From Acidobacteriaceae bacterium (GTDB lineage: Bacteria; Acidobacteriota; Terriglobia; Acidiferrales; UBA7541): a DNA stretch of 33,489 nucleotides. The stretch spans positions 1 through 33,489 of the forward strand of contig JAUTXJ010000081.1 of the NCBI GenBank assembly GCA_030838075.1, written 5' to 3'. Position 1 is the stretch's first letter. Each line of letters opens with the position of its first letter. Shown here piece after piece: positions 9,313-17,859 of the stretch. Position numbers and translations under genes: made by a program. The notes under the pieces are model-generated. The model made no database searches and was not told the origin of the DNA. It saw only the letters and a list, made by a program, of their open reading frames with translations.

Positions 9313-9800
9313 TGCCTACACCGGACGGCGGCGTCCGCAACGGCTTCAAAAATTTGCAAGTAGCCGGTGCAGCGGCACAGATTGCCAGACAATCCCTCGC
9401 GAATATCGGCACCAGTCGGCTGTGGGTTTTTACTCAACAAATGAACGGCGGCAAGAATCATTCCTGGAGTACAGATGCCGCACTGTGCGCCTCCGAAATC
9501 GAGAAAAGCTTGTTGCAGCGCGTGTAATCGCTTGTCGGTAGCCAGGCCCTCAATCGTGGTGATATGTGTGCCCGAGGCTTGCAGCACGGGTATCAGGCAG
9601 CTGTTTACCAAAGCTCCGTCCACCAAAACCGAGCACGAACCGCACTCACCTTCGCCACAGCCTTCCTTGGTCCCTGTCAATCCAATTTGTACTCGCAACA
9701 CGTCCAGCAACCGTTCCATGGGAAAAGCGTGCACGGTTATGGTTTTCCCATTCACCACCAGAGGGATGTCGAACTTGGTGGCCGTCTGCGAGTCGTTCAT
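9309..9800 (-). CDS. Xanthine dehydrogenase 2Fe-2S subunit
   Basis: GCGEGECGSCSVLVDG and CGICTPGM...GNLCRCTGY Cys clusters; 4-nt overlap with neighbours on both sides. Confidence 0.94.
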   Translation of the reverse strand: MNDSQTATKFDIPLVVNGKTITVHAFPMERLLDVLRVQIGLTGTKEGCGEGECGSCSVLVDGALVNSCLIPVLQASGTHITTIEGLATDKRLHALQQAFLDFGGAQCGICTPGMILAAVHLLSKNPQPTGADIREGLSGNLCRCTGYLQIFEAVADAAVRCRQ

Positions 9801-12064
9801 TGCTTACTGTCCGCCAACGCCGGCAGCGTGTCATGCGAAACATTTGACGATAGAGCCTCGAAAATATCTTCGGGCAGCAGCGGAACAGAATTGAAAGAAA
9901 TGCCCAGCGCGTTGCTGATGGCGTTGACGATTGCAGGCGCGGGTCCATCCACTGGAAGCTCCCCGATTCCTTTTGCGCCGAAGGCCCCATGAACGTTGCC
10001 CAGCTCCTCAAAAAAAACTCTGATCGGAGGAATATCGGCTGAAGTGGGCATGATGTAATTGGTCATCTGGCCGTTTTTCATGCGGCCTTTGTCCCAAATG
10101 ACTTTTTCATAGAGCGCGAACCCGATTCCCTGAGCCACACCTCCGATAATTTGCCCCGCTGCGAGAACCGGGTGAAGAACTCTGCCGACCTCCTGCAGAC
10201 AAACAAAATCGTCTACCGTTACGCTGTAGGACGTGAGGTCCACGGTTACTTCCGCAACGTAAACGGCCCACGCAAAAGCAGCGTAGGCGGCCCCGCGGTA
10301 ATTCTCTTCGTCCCAGGAAATATCTTCAGCTTGTTGATAACGCGCGAGAGAACGGAATGTGCCATTCTGCGCGACATGCTTGCGGCAGGCGGCGCGAAAC
10401 TCTTCGGGCGAATAAACTTCGCCCAGCAAACCACCGGATCTTAGCGTTTGCACGATTGCTAAAGCCGCGGAATGAACCAATTTCCCTACCACCATGATGG
10501 TTCGCGATGCTACGGTGGGTCCACTATTCGGAACTTTTTGGGTATCGGGTTGCGCAATTCCCACATCTTCGTAGCGCAGTCCCAATGCCTCCGCGGCGAT
10601 CTGGCAGAGCACCGTTTTCGTGCCCTGGCCAAATTCAGTGCTCGAGACCAACACGCGAACGGTGCCGTCAGGGCAAGTCTCGACGCCAACCAGCGAATTT
10701 AAATAACGCTCGCCGGAACCGGTAAAACCGGCGCCGTGTAGAAAAGCCGCTATGCCAATACCGTTCTTTCTATCCGCGCTTAAATTCGCCTGCGCGAACT
10801 TTTCTTTTTTCGTTCGGTAGTCCGACAATTCCAGCGCCCGATCGAGAAGCTTGCCCAGACCGATCTGTTCATTTATGACTTGTTCGGTGGTGGTCGTTTG
10901 CCCGGGCTTAAGGAAGTTCCGTCTCCGAACCTCGATGGGGGAAATCCCTAGGGTCTGCGCAATGAAATCCATGTGGCGCTCCATCGCGAAGAGCGACTGC
11001 GGCGCGCCAAATCCCCGAAACGCGCCGTGTGGCGGCGCATTGGTGGCCATTGCTTTTGCGCGAATGCGAACGCTGGGCCAGTAATAAGGTCCACCCGCGT
11101 GCAACGCGCCGCGCGAAAGCACCACCGGACTGAGAGTTTTATATGCGCCTCCGTCAATCGTGAATTCAATTTCTCCGCCAAGGATTTTGCCGTCTTTGCT
11201 CACGGCGGTTCGGTGACGCGTGCGCGAAGGATGCCGCTTGGTGGTAGCGGCCATATCCTCCATCCGGTCGTACACAATTTTGACCGGCTTGCCGGACTTG
11301 ACAGCCAGAAGCGTGGCATGCGCGGCGAGCATCGATGGGTATTCTTCCTTGCCGCCAAAAGCGCCGCCTGTTTCCAGTTGCACCACGCGCACGCGGTCTT
11401 CGGGCAAACCACACAGTTCCATCAATGCCCTGTGCACATAGTACGGACATTGCAACGAGCCCCACACGGTGACGCCTTGCTGTGGATCGAAAACCGCGAT
11501 CATCCCGTTGTTTTCGATGTATAACTGCTCTTGCGCGCCGGTGGCGTATTCCGCTTCAACCATAAAGTCGGCGTTCTTGAAGGCGTTTTCTACATTGCCC
11601 TTTTCAATGAGGTAGCTTTTGAAGTTGTTATCCGTGCCCCAGATGATTTCAGAGAGCTTCTCGCTCTCCTCGATAGTGAAGATGGGGGGCAGCGGGTCAT
11701 ATTCGATGGAAACGGCTTCGACCGCCTTGGCCAGAAGATTTCGGTCAGGGTGCGCAAGCAGGAGGATAGGCTCCTCGGGATGATTAATCAGTTCTTGTGC
11801 GAGGCATGGCTGATCGTCGCCGATTAACGCGATGCAATTTTTTCCCGGAATATCTTTCGCGGTAACGACGACAAATTCATCCCACTTCACCGTGGGCAAA
11901 AAAGTAATTGATTTTATTTTGCCTCGCGCGATGCGACTGCGAACGGTCGCACCGTAAAGCATGCCCGGCAATTCCATATCGTCGACATACCGGGACGCGC
12001 CCGTGACTTTGTCGCGTCCCTCGAGTCGCGGAACCGATTTGCCGACAATGCGATCCTTAGTCAT
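9797..12064 (-). CDS. Xanthine dehydrogenase molybdopterin-binding subunit
   Basis: GGAFGGKEE, GAFRGFGAPQ, FGQGTKT and GAKGIGELPVDGPAPAIVNAI (active-site Glu motif). Confidence 0.93.
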   Translation of the reverse strand: MTKDRIVGKSVPRLEGRDKVTGASRYVDDMELPGMLYGATVRSRIARGKIKSITFLPTVKWDEFVVVTAKDIPGKNCIALIGDDQPCLAQELINHPEEPILLLAHPDRNLLAKAVEAVSIEYDPLPPIFTIEESEKLSEIIWGTDNNFKSYLIEKGNVENAFKNADFMVEAEYATGAQEQLYIENNGMIAVFDPQQGVTVWGSLQCPYYVHRALMELCGLPEDRVRVVQLETGGAFGGKEEYPSMLAAHATLLAVKSGKPVKIVYDRMEDMAATTKRHPSRTRHRTAVSKDGKILGGEIEFTIDGGAYKTLSPVVLSRGALHAGGPYYWPSVRIRAKAMATNAPPHGAFRGFGAPQSLFAMERHMDFIAQTLGISPIEVRRRNFLKPGQTTTTEQVINEQIGLGKLLDRALELSDYRTKKEKFAQANLSADRKNGIGIAAFLHGAGFTGSGERYLNSLVGVETCPDGTVRVLVSSTEFGQGTKTVLCQIAAEALGLRYEDVGIAQPDTQKVPNSGPTVASRTIMVVGKLVHSAALAIVQTLRSGGLLGEVYSPEEFRAACRKHVAQNGTFRSLARYQQAEDISWDEENYRGAAYAAFAWAVYVAEVTVDLTSYSVTVDDFVCLQEVGRVLHPVLAAGQIIGGVAQGIGFALYEKVIWDKGRMKNGQMTNYIMPTSADIPPIRVFFEELGNVHGAFGAKGIGELPVDGPAPAIVNAISNALGISFNSVPLLPEDIFEALSSNVSHDTLPALADSKQ

Positions 12065-12081
12065 GTCGTTGATCCCGGAAG

Positions 12082-13431
12082 CTAAACAGGAAGTTCGCGC
12101 CCCTCTGGCTTTCCGCAGAATGTGTTATGCGCAAAAACCAGCCTACCGCGAACATACGTAGCCTTCACCTCGCCTTTCAATTTTTCTCCCAGGTACGGCG
12201 AAAACGCGTGCCGGTGATGAAGTCGCGCAGGTGTCACCAGGAATTCGCTGTCCTCATCAAAAACCACCAGGTCAGCGTCGTAGCCGGCGGAAATTTTGCC
12301 CTTTTGCAACTGGCAGCCAACCAGTTTTGCAGGCGCTTCAGACATCCAGCGCGCAATGTCCATAAGAGAGAATCCTCGCGCGTGAGCTTCGGTATACATC
12401 ACCGGTAGCGCCACAGACAAACTGGGAATGCCGCCCCATGCCGTTTGAAAGTTGCCTTCAGTAAGCCGCTTCATTTCCGGCGGACACGGCGAGTGATCGG
12501 TGGCTACCAAATCGATCGTTCCATCTTTGAGGGCGCTCCACAACTGTTCGCGATTTTCAGCGCCGCGAAGCGGCGGAGCGCACTTGAACTGAGTTGCACC
12601 TCGCGAAATTGTTTCGGCCTGAAGATGCAAATAGTGCGGACAAGTCTCTACCGAAACAGGGAGTCCTTCAAGCCGCGCGGCGCGCAAAGCAGGCAAAGCC
12701 TGACTCGCCGACAAATGCACGATATGCAAACGAAATCCGTATTCGCGGCAGAGCGATATCACAAGTCTTATCGCAGAGAGTTCTGATTCTTCTGGGCGCG
12801 ATTGGAGATACGTTGGATACTCGGTCCAATCGGCTCCTTCCAAATTCTTGGTGGCCGCGTCGATACAATCGCGGAGCTCAGCGTGCACCAGAAGCGGCAA
12901 GCCCGTTTTCGCAATGTACGGTAAAGCTTCGCGCAACTGCCGCTCAGTAACCATCGTAAATTCGTCGATCCCCGGATGGACCAGAAAACATTTGAAGCCT
13001 CGGACTCCCGCCTCAGCAACTTGAGTGATGTCCTTCTGATTATCGGCCACCACTCCTCCCCAGGCAGCCCAGTCCACCCAGCACCGGCCTTTCGCCGCAG
13101 CCCGCTTGGCTTCCAGGGCACTCGCGCAGGTAGTGGCCGGTATGCAATTCAATGGCATGTCCACAACGCAGGTAAATCCGCCAGCAGCCGCCGCGCGCGT
13201 GGCGGTTTCGAATCCTTCCCATTCGGTGCGGCCGGGATCATTGATGTGAACGTGCGCGTCGATGAAGCCGGGCAGAATGGCGGCATCGCCGAAATCGACA
13301 ATTTTCGCTTCCAGGGGGATTTGATCGTGCGTTACGACCTCGCGGATCACTTTGCCGTCCACGAGGACCGCAGCCGGACGAATGCCCTGAGGGGTGACCA
13401 CGCGCCGGGAAAGGAAGGCTTGCAAATCCAT
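12082..13431 (-). CDS. Allantoinase
   Basis: Cyclic amidohydrolase with GFIDAHVHINDPGRTEWEGFETATRAAAAGG, HIVHLSAS, ATDHSPCPPEMK and GYDADLVVFDED; first gene of the purine operon. Confidence 0.9.
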   Translation of the reverse strand: MDLQAFLSRRVVTPQGIRPAAVLVDGKVIREVVTHDQIPLEAKIVDFGDAAILPGFIDAHVHINDPGRTEWEGFETATRAAAAGGFTCVVDMPLNCIPATTCASALEAKRAAAKGRCWVDWAAWGGVVADNQKDITQVAEAGVRGFKCFLVHPGIDEFTMVTERQLREALPYIAKTGLPLLVHAELRDCIDAATKNLEGADWTEYPTYLQSRPEESELSAIRLVISLCREYGFRLHIVHLSASQALPALRAARLEGLPVSVETCPHYLHLQAETISRGATQFKCAPPLRGAENREQLWSALKDGTIDLVATDHSPCPPEMKRLTEGNFQTAWGGIPSLSVALPVMYTEAHARGFSLMDIARWMSEAPAKLVGCQLQKGKISAGYDADLVVFDEDSEFLVTPARLHHRHAFSPYLGEKLKGEVKATYVRGRLVFAHNTFCGKPEGRELPV

Positions 13432-13652
13432 GTAAGCAGCGAAGCTCCCTGCAACCTGCTTTCAGTTTAAGGTAACTCGCGTAAGGGCACCTGCAGTTTT
13501 TCAAATTCCTGCAAGTCATAATTCGAAGCGGCCAACTTGCACCGAGGGCTTATACTTGCTGCGCCTAGGAGATGCTAGAGAATTTTGCCGTAGTTTTTAG
13601 CATGGCGATGATTTGATTTATCTGAATCCGGGAGGCCTCGGCGGCAAATTAC

Positions 13653-14120
13653 ATGAACAATCCCTTCATGGCGCGGGCCATTCAGCTTTCCATTGAGAAC
13701 GTTCACTGTAACAACGGCGGTCCGTTCGGGGCCGTGATCGTAAGAGACGGCAAAATTATCGCGGAAAATGTGAACCGGGTCACCTCCACCAACGACCCCA
13801 CCGCTCATGCGGAAGTGCTGGCCATTCGTCAAGCCTGCACAAAGCTTGGCGTTTTTGAGTTGCTCGATTGTGAGCTATACACTTCCTGCGAGCCGTGCCC
13901 TATGTGCCTGGGTGCCATTTACTGGGCGCACATTTCGCGCATTTATTTCGCGAACTCGGCTGAGGACGCAGCTGCGATCGGTTTCGATGATTCGTTTATT
14001 TATAAGGAATTGAAGCTGCCGCATGCCGAACGCAAAATTCCCACGCGACAGATGATGCGGGAAGAAGCATTAGCGGCTTTTAAGGCCTGGGCGGAGAAAC
14101 CGGACAAAATTGAGTATTGA
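13653..14120 (+). CDS. guaD: Guanine deaminase (B. subtilis GuaD type)
   Basis: GPFGAVIV, HAEVLAIR and CEPCPMCLGAIYWAHISRIYFANSAEDAAAIGFDDSFIYKEL; RBS-like GGGAGG upstream. Confidence 0.87.
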   Translation: MNNPFMARAIQLSIENVHCNNGGPFGAVIVRDGKIIAENVNRVTSTNDPTAHAEVLAIRQACTKLGVFELLDCELYTSCEPCPMCLGAIYWAHISRIYFANSAEDAAAIGFDDSFIYKELKLPHAERKIPTRQMMREEALAAFKAWAEKPDKIEY

Positions 14121-14215
14121 GGATCCGTTTTTGCAAATCGGATATTCGTCATCGCTACATCGGACAACGATTCGACCGTCGTGGATAACTGCCTTACAGT
14201 TGAAGCGGGGAAGGA

Positions 14216-15511
14216 TTGATCGGTCGTTATTTCCATCTCACCGAGAACCACACCTCGGTAAAACAAGAACTGCTTGGCGGCGTCACCACTTTTATAACCA
14301 TGGCGTACATCGTCGTGGTGAATCCTCAGATTCTGGCGCAAGCGGGAATGCCTGCTGATGGAGTGATGTTTGCAACGTGTTTGTCGGCGGCAGTAGCGAC
14401 GCTGGTGATGGGGCTGTACGCCAATTATCCAATCGCGTTGGCCCCGGGGATGTCGCTGAACGCGTACTTCACCTACTCCGTTTGTCTCTCCATGCATGTT
14501 CCGTGGCGGACGGCGCTCGCGGTGGTGTTTTTTTCGGGCGTTCTTTTCCTGGTTCTCACCGTCACGCGTGTTCGCGAGCAAATCGTCAATGGCATGCCGG
14601 ATTGCCTGAAGCATTCGACGGCCGCCGGAATCGGGATGTTCATCGCCTTTGTGGGAATGCGTAATGCGAAGCTGATCGTTTCCAATCCGGCGACATTTGT
14701 AGGACTGGGGAGTTTTGCTGATAAGGAAGTGCAAACCGCTTGTTTCGGGCTGGCGTTGACGCTGATTTTGATGGCCAGAAAAATCAATGCCGCCATTTTG
14801 ATCGGTATCGTGGGTACGGCGCTGCTAGGCATGCTTCGCGGCATTTCCAGTTGGCCTACGGCAATCTTTTCCATGCCGCATCCGTCCTCCACGTTTTTGC
14901 AATTGGATTTTCGCCCAGCCATCCATCTGGGTTTTCTGGAGATTCTGTTTGCGTTTTTGTTTGTAGATCTATTCGATAACGTAGGCACCCTTGTCGGCGT
15001 TTGCGAGCAGGGCGGCTTCGTCAAGGATGGCAAAATTCCTCGCGTCGGTAGGGTGTTGCTCGCGGACTCCATTGGAACAATTTTTGGCTCGCTGACAGGG
15101 ACGTCTACGGTAACAAGCTACATCGAAAGCGCTGCCGGCGTAGCTGCTGGCGCCCGCACTGGCCTTAGCAATGTGGCGGTGGCCGGATTATTTCTTGTCG
15201 CTATGTTTTTCGCGCCGCTGGCCACGGCGATTCCAGCCTACGCGACCGCTCCCGCGCTTATTCTCGTGGGCGTTTTAATGGCGCAATCCATTACGCATAT
15301 TCGCTGGCAAGAGTTCAGCGAGGCCCTGCCCGCTTTCATCACTATGCTCGTGACGCCTCTTACCTTCAGCATCGCTACCGGTCTCAGCTTTGGAGTTATT
15401 TCTTATGCGTTGGTGAAAGCCGCAGCTGGGAAGTTTAAAGAAATAAACACGCTGGTGTGGGTCCTTACCGTCTTTTTCATCCTGCGTTACGTTTACCTCG
15501 CCTCCGCCTAA
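14216..15511 (+). CDS. NCS2-family purine (guanine/hypoxanthine-type) permease; TTG start uncertain
   Basis: GGVTTFITMAYIVVVNPQIL, APGMSLNAYFTY, LFDNVGTLVGVC and GTSTVTSYIESAAGVAAGARTGLSNV motifs (AzgA/PbuG-like). Confidence 0.88.
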   Translation: MIGRYFHLTENHTSVKQELLGGVTTFITMAYIVVVNPQILAQAGMPADGVMFATCLSAAVATLVMGLYANYPIALAPGMSLNAYFTYSVCLSMHVPWRTALAVVFFSGVLFLVLTVTRVREQIVNGMPDCLKHSTAAGIGMFIAFVGMRNAKLIVSNPATFVGLGSFADKEVQTACFGLALTLILMARKINAAILIGIVGTALLGMLRGISSWPTAIFSMPHPSSTFLQLDFRPAIHLGFLEILFAFLFVDLFDNVGTLVGVCEQGGFVKDGKIPRVGRVLLADSIGTIFGSLTGTSTVTSYIESAAGVAAGARTGLSNVAVAGLFLVAMFFAPLATAIPAYATAPALILVGVLMAQSITHIRWQEFSEALPAFITMLVTPLTFSIATGLSFGVISYALVKAAAGKFKEINTLVWVLTVFFILRYVYLASA

Positions 15512-15630
15512 CATCGCGTTCCTCATTGTGCGGTGCCCCCATCATTCGCCACGCCGCAACAAAAAACGCCACGGTGCACGTGCTAAAATTTGTCGCTCGC
15601 TATTGTTTCCAACCACGATCTGGAGTGAGG

Positions 15631-17535
15631 ATGCAATCTTTGTTCGCTTTGTCCCGTAAGAGAATTTTATTGGCTGGCCTGCTGATGTTTTCCGGCGTCT
15701 TGGCCGGATTGGCACAGGAATCGAGACCCGTCAATTACGCAGATGTGTTCGACAAAAAAGAAGTAATGATTCCGGCGCGCGACGGAATCAAGCTCCACAC
15801 GGAGATTTACACGCCCAAGGGTCCAGGACCGTTCCCCATCATTTTTGAACGCACCCCGTACGGAATTTCCGCGCCTGACAAAGGCTACAGCCGCTCGTTA
15901 AGCCGTTACGCGGACATGATTCCAGAAGGCTACATTTTCGTATTTCAGGATATTCGCGGGCGCTACGGATCTGAAGGTCAATTTGTGATGAATCGCCCCA
16001 TCCACGACCCTGCCGACGGCAAGGGCGCGGATGAAAGCACGGACGCCTACGACACCATCGAGTGGTTGGTCAAAAATGTTCCGCGCAACAACGGACGCGT
16101 CGGCATGGACGGCATTTCTTACGACGGCTTTCTGGTTACCATGGGGATGATCCATCCGCATCCGGCTCTGAAAGCGGTTTCCGAGCAGGCCTGCATGGGC
16201 GATACATTCCTGGGCGACGATTTCTTTCATAACGGCGCATTTCGCTTGAGCTACGGCTTCGAATATGTGGCTTTGCTGGAAAGTTCCAATGAAAATTTCA
16301 GTTTTGCGTTTGACCGCTTCGACGTCTACGGCTGGTATTTGCGCTTAGGCGCCTTATCCAACGCCAACGAGAAATATTTCCATGGTGCTATTCCGACTTG
16401 GAACAATTTTGTGGCTCACAATAGCTACGATGACTTCTGGAAGAAACATGCGGTCGCCTATGGACTGAGGGAAACCACGGTCCCGGATTTAAATGTGGCC
16501 GGATGGTGGGATCAGGAAGATTTTTACGGACCCATGTTCACTTACGAAAATCTGGAAAAATCCGACACCCAACATCTTAATTATCTGGTGGTAGGCCCCT
16601 GGAATCATGGCGGGTGGGGGCACGGGCCCGGAAATACGCTCGGACCTATACCCTTTGGAAGCGACACAGCAGTTTATTTCCGTCAGAAGGTCGAAGCCCC
16701 ATGGTTCGCCTATTGGTTGAAGGACAAGGGAACGCTGCCACTCAAGGAGGCGTTGCTTTTCCAGACTGGCACCAACATCTGGACCGCTTTCGATGCCTGG
16801 CCGCCCAAGGAGGCAAGACCACGAAATCTTTATTTCCGTGAAAATGGCGCGTTATCCTTTGACGCTCCGCAATCGGACTCCACGAACGACTTCGACGGTT
16901 ATATAAGCGACCCGGCACATCCCGTGCCTTACCGGCAGCGCCCGGTAGACCGCACCTATCCCGAGGATCATCCCGGCAGTTGGTACACCTGGCTGGTGCA
17001 GGATCAGCGCTTTGTCGATGAACGCCCGGATGTCCTGACCTGGCAAACCGGGGAATTAACGGAGGACCTGACCGTCGCAGGCAACGTGACCGCCAAGCTT
17101 TTCACATCGACAACCGGCACAGATAGTGACTGGGTCGTGAAACTGATCGATGTATATCCTGAAAAATATCCGCAGGATTGGAAGCTTTCAGGTTATGAAC
17201 TGATGATCTCGGATGAAATTTTTCGCGGCCGCTTCCAGAAATCAATGGAGAAGCCTCAGCCTCTACAAGCCGGAGCGGTCACTCCGTTCACGATCGACCT
17301 GCACACAGCAAATCATGTGTTTAAAAAGGGCCACCGCATCATGGTGCAGGTGCAAAGCTCGTGGTTCCCGCTTTATGATCGCAACCCGCAGAAATTTGTA
17401 TCTAATATTTTCGAAGCTAAGGCCAGCGATTATCAAACGGCCACGCAGCACGTCTACCGTTCCAAGACTTATCCGTCAAGCGTGGAGATTTCGGTACTGC
17501 CGGCAGGGGTGGGCACTACGCCCGCAAGGCAATAG
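15631..17535 (+). CDS. Secreted CocE/NonD-family hydrolase (X-Pro dipeptidyl-peptidase S15-like)
   Basis: Signal peptide MQSLFALSRKRILLAGLLMFSGVLAGLAQ from ATG 15631 (the tracked ORF begins upstream); PARDGIKLHTEIYTPKGPGPFPIIFERTPYG, GMDGISYDGF and a C-terminal beta-domain. Confidence 0.85.
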   Translation: MQSLFALSRKRILLAGLLMFSGVLAGLAQESRPVNYADVFDKKEVMIPARDGIKLHTEIYTPKGPGPFPIIFERTPYGISAPDKGYSRSLSRYADMIPEGYIFVFQDIRGRYGSEGQFVMNRPIHDPADGKGADESTDAYDTIEWLVKNVPRNNGRVGMDGISYDGFLVTMGMIHPHPALKAVSEQACMGDTFLGDDFFHNGAFRLSYGFEYVALLESSNENFSFAFDRFDVYGWYLRLGALSNANEKYFHGAIPTWNNFVAHNSYDDFWKKHAVAYGLRETTVPDLNVAGWWDQEDFYGPMFTYENLEKSDTQHLNYLVVGPWNHGGWGHGPGNTLGPIPFGSDTAVYFRQKVEAPWFAYWLKDKGTLPLKEALLFQTGTNIWTAFDAWPPKEARPRNLYFRENGALSFDAPQSDSTNDFDGYISDPAHPVPYRQRPVDRTYPEDHPGSWYTWLVQDQRFVDERPDVLTWQTGELTEDLTVAGNVTAKLFTSTTGTDSDWVVKLIDVYPEKYPQDWKLSGYELMISDEIFRGRFQKSMEKPQPLQAGAVTPFTIDLHTANHVFKKGHRIMVQVQSSWFPLYDRNPQKFVSNIFEAKASDYQTATQHVYRSKTYPSSVEISVLPAGVGTTPARQ

Positions 17536-17590
17536 GAGCCGCGTTGTTGGGAAATGGCGAGGGAGGAAGGGCTTAACAGCAGTAGAATGG

Positions 17591-17669
17591 ATCGAAGCCC
17601 GCGCCCAATATGAACACCTCGTATCCAGACTTTGGACTGAAAGGTTCATATTGGACGCGGGGATTCGAT
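17591..17669. repeat. Long imperfect inverted repeat / hairpin, arms of about 25 nt
   Basis: Left ATCGAAGCCCGCGCCCAATATGAAC (17591-17615) against reverse complement of 17644-17669, ATCGAATCCCCGCGTCCAATATGAAC; 28-nt loop with nested TCCA-gactt-TGGA. Confidence 0.75.
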
Positions 17670-17859
17670 GGTTCTTGGGACTATGGGCTTAGAGATTTTT
17701 CTCTGAAGGCCTCCTTATCGGATTAAAAGGACCAAGAGACCACTTCTTTTTCAGAAGCAGTTCACCGATAACTGATAGATACGATAGGGAGGTGTCAGGT
17801 GTCAAAAGACCTTCTTATGACTTAGTAAATCGCTGCGAGTAAAAGACTTATTGCTTCCA

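Noticed and set aside
14121-14215. Purine riboswitch upstream of the permease
   Set aside because: No three-way junction with 7-nt kissing loops or conserved core visible; only a weak ATCCG/CGGAT stem.
14000-14734. 244-aa - strand ORF overlapping guanine deaminase and permease
   Set aside because: Antisense to two well-supported genes; no recognisable motif.
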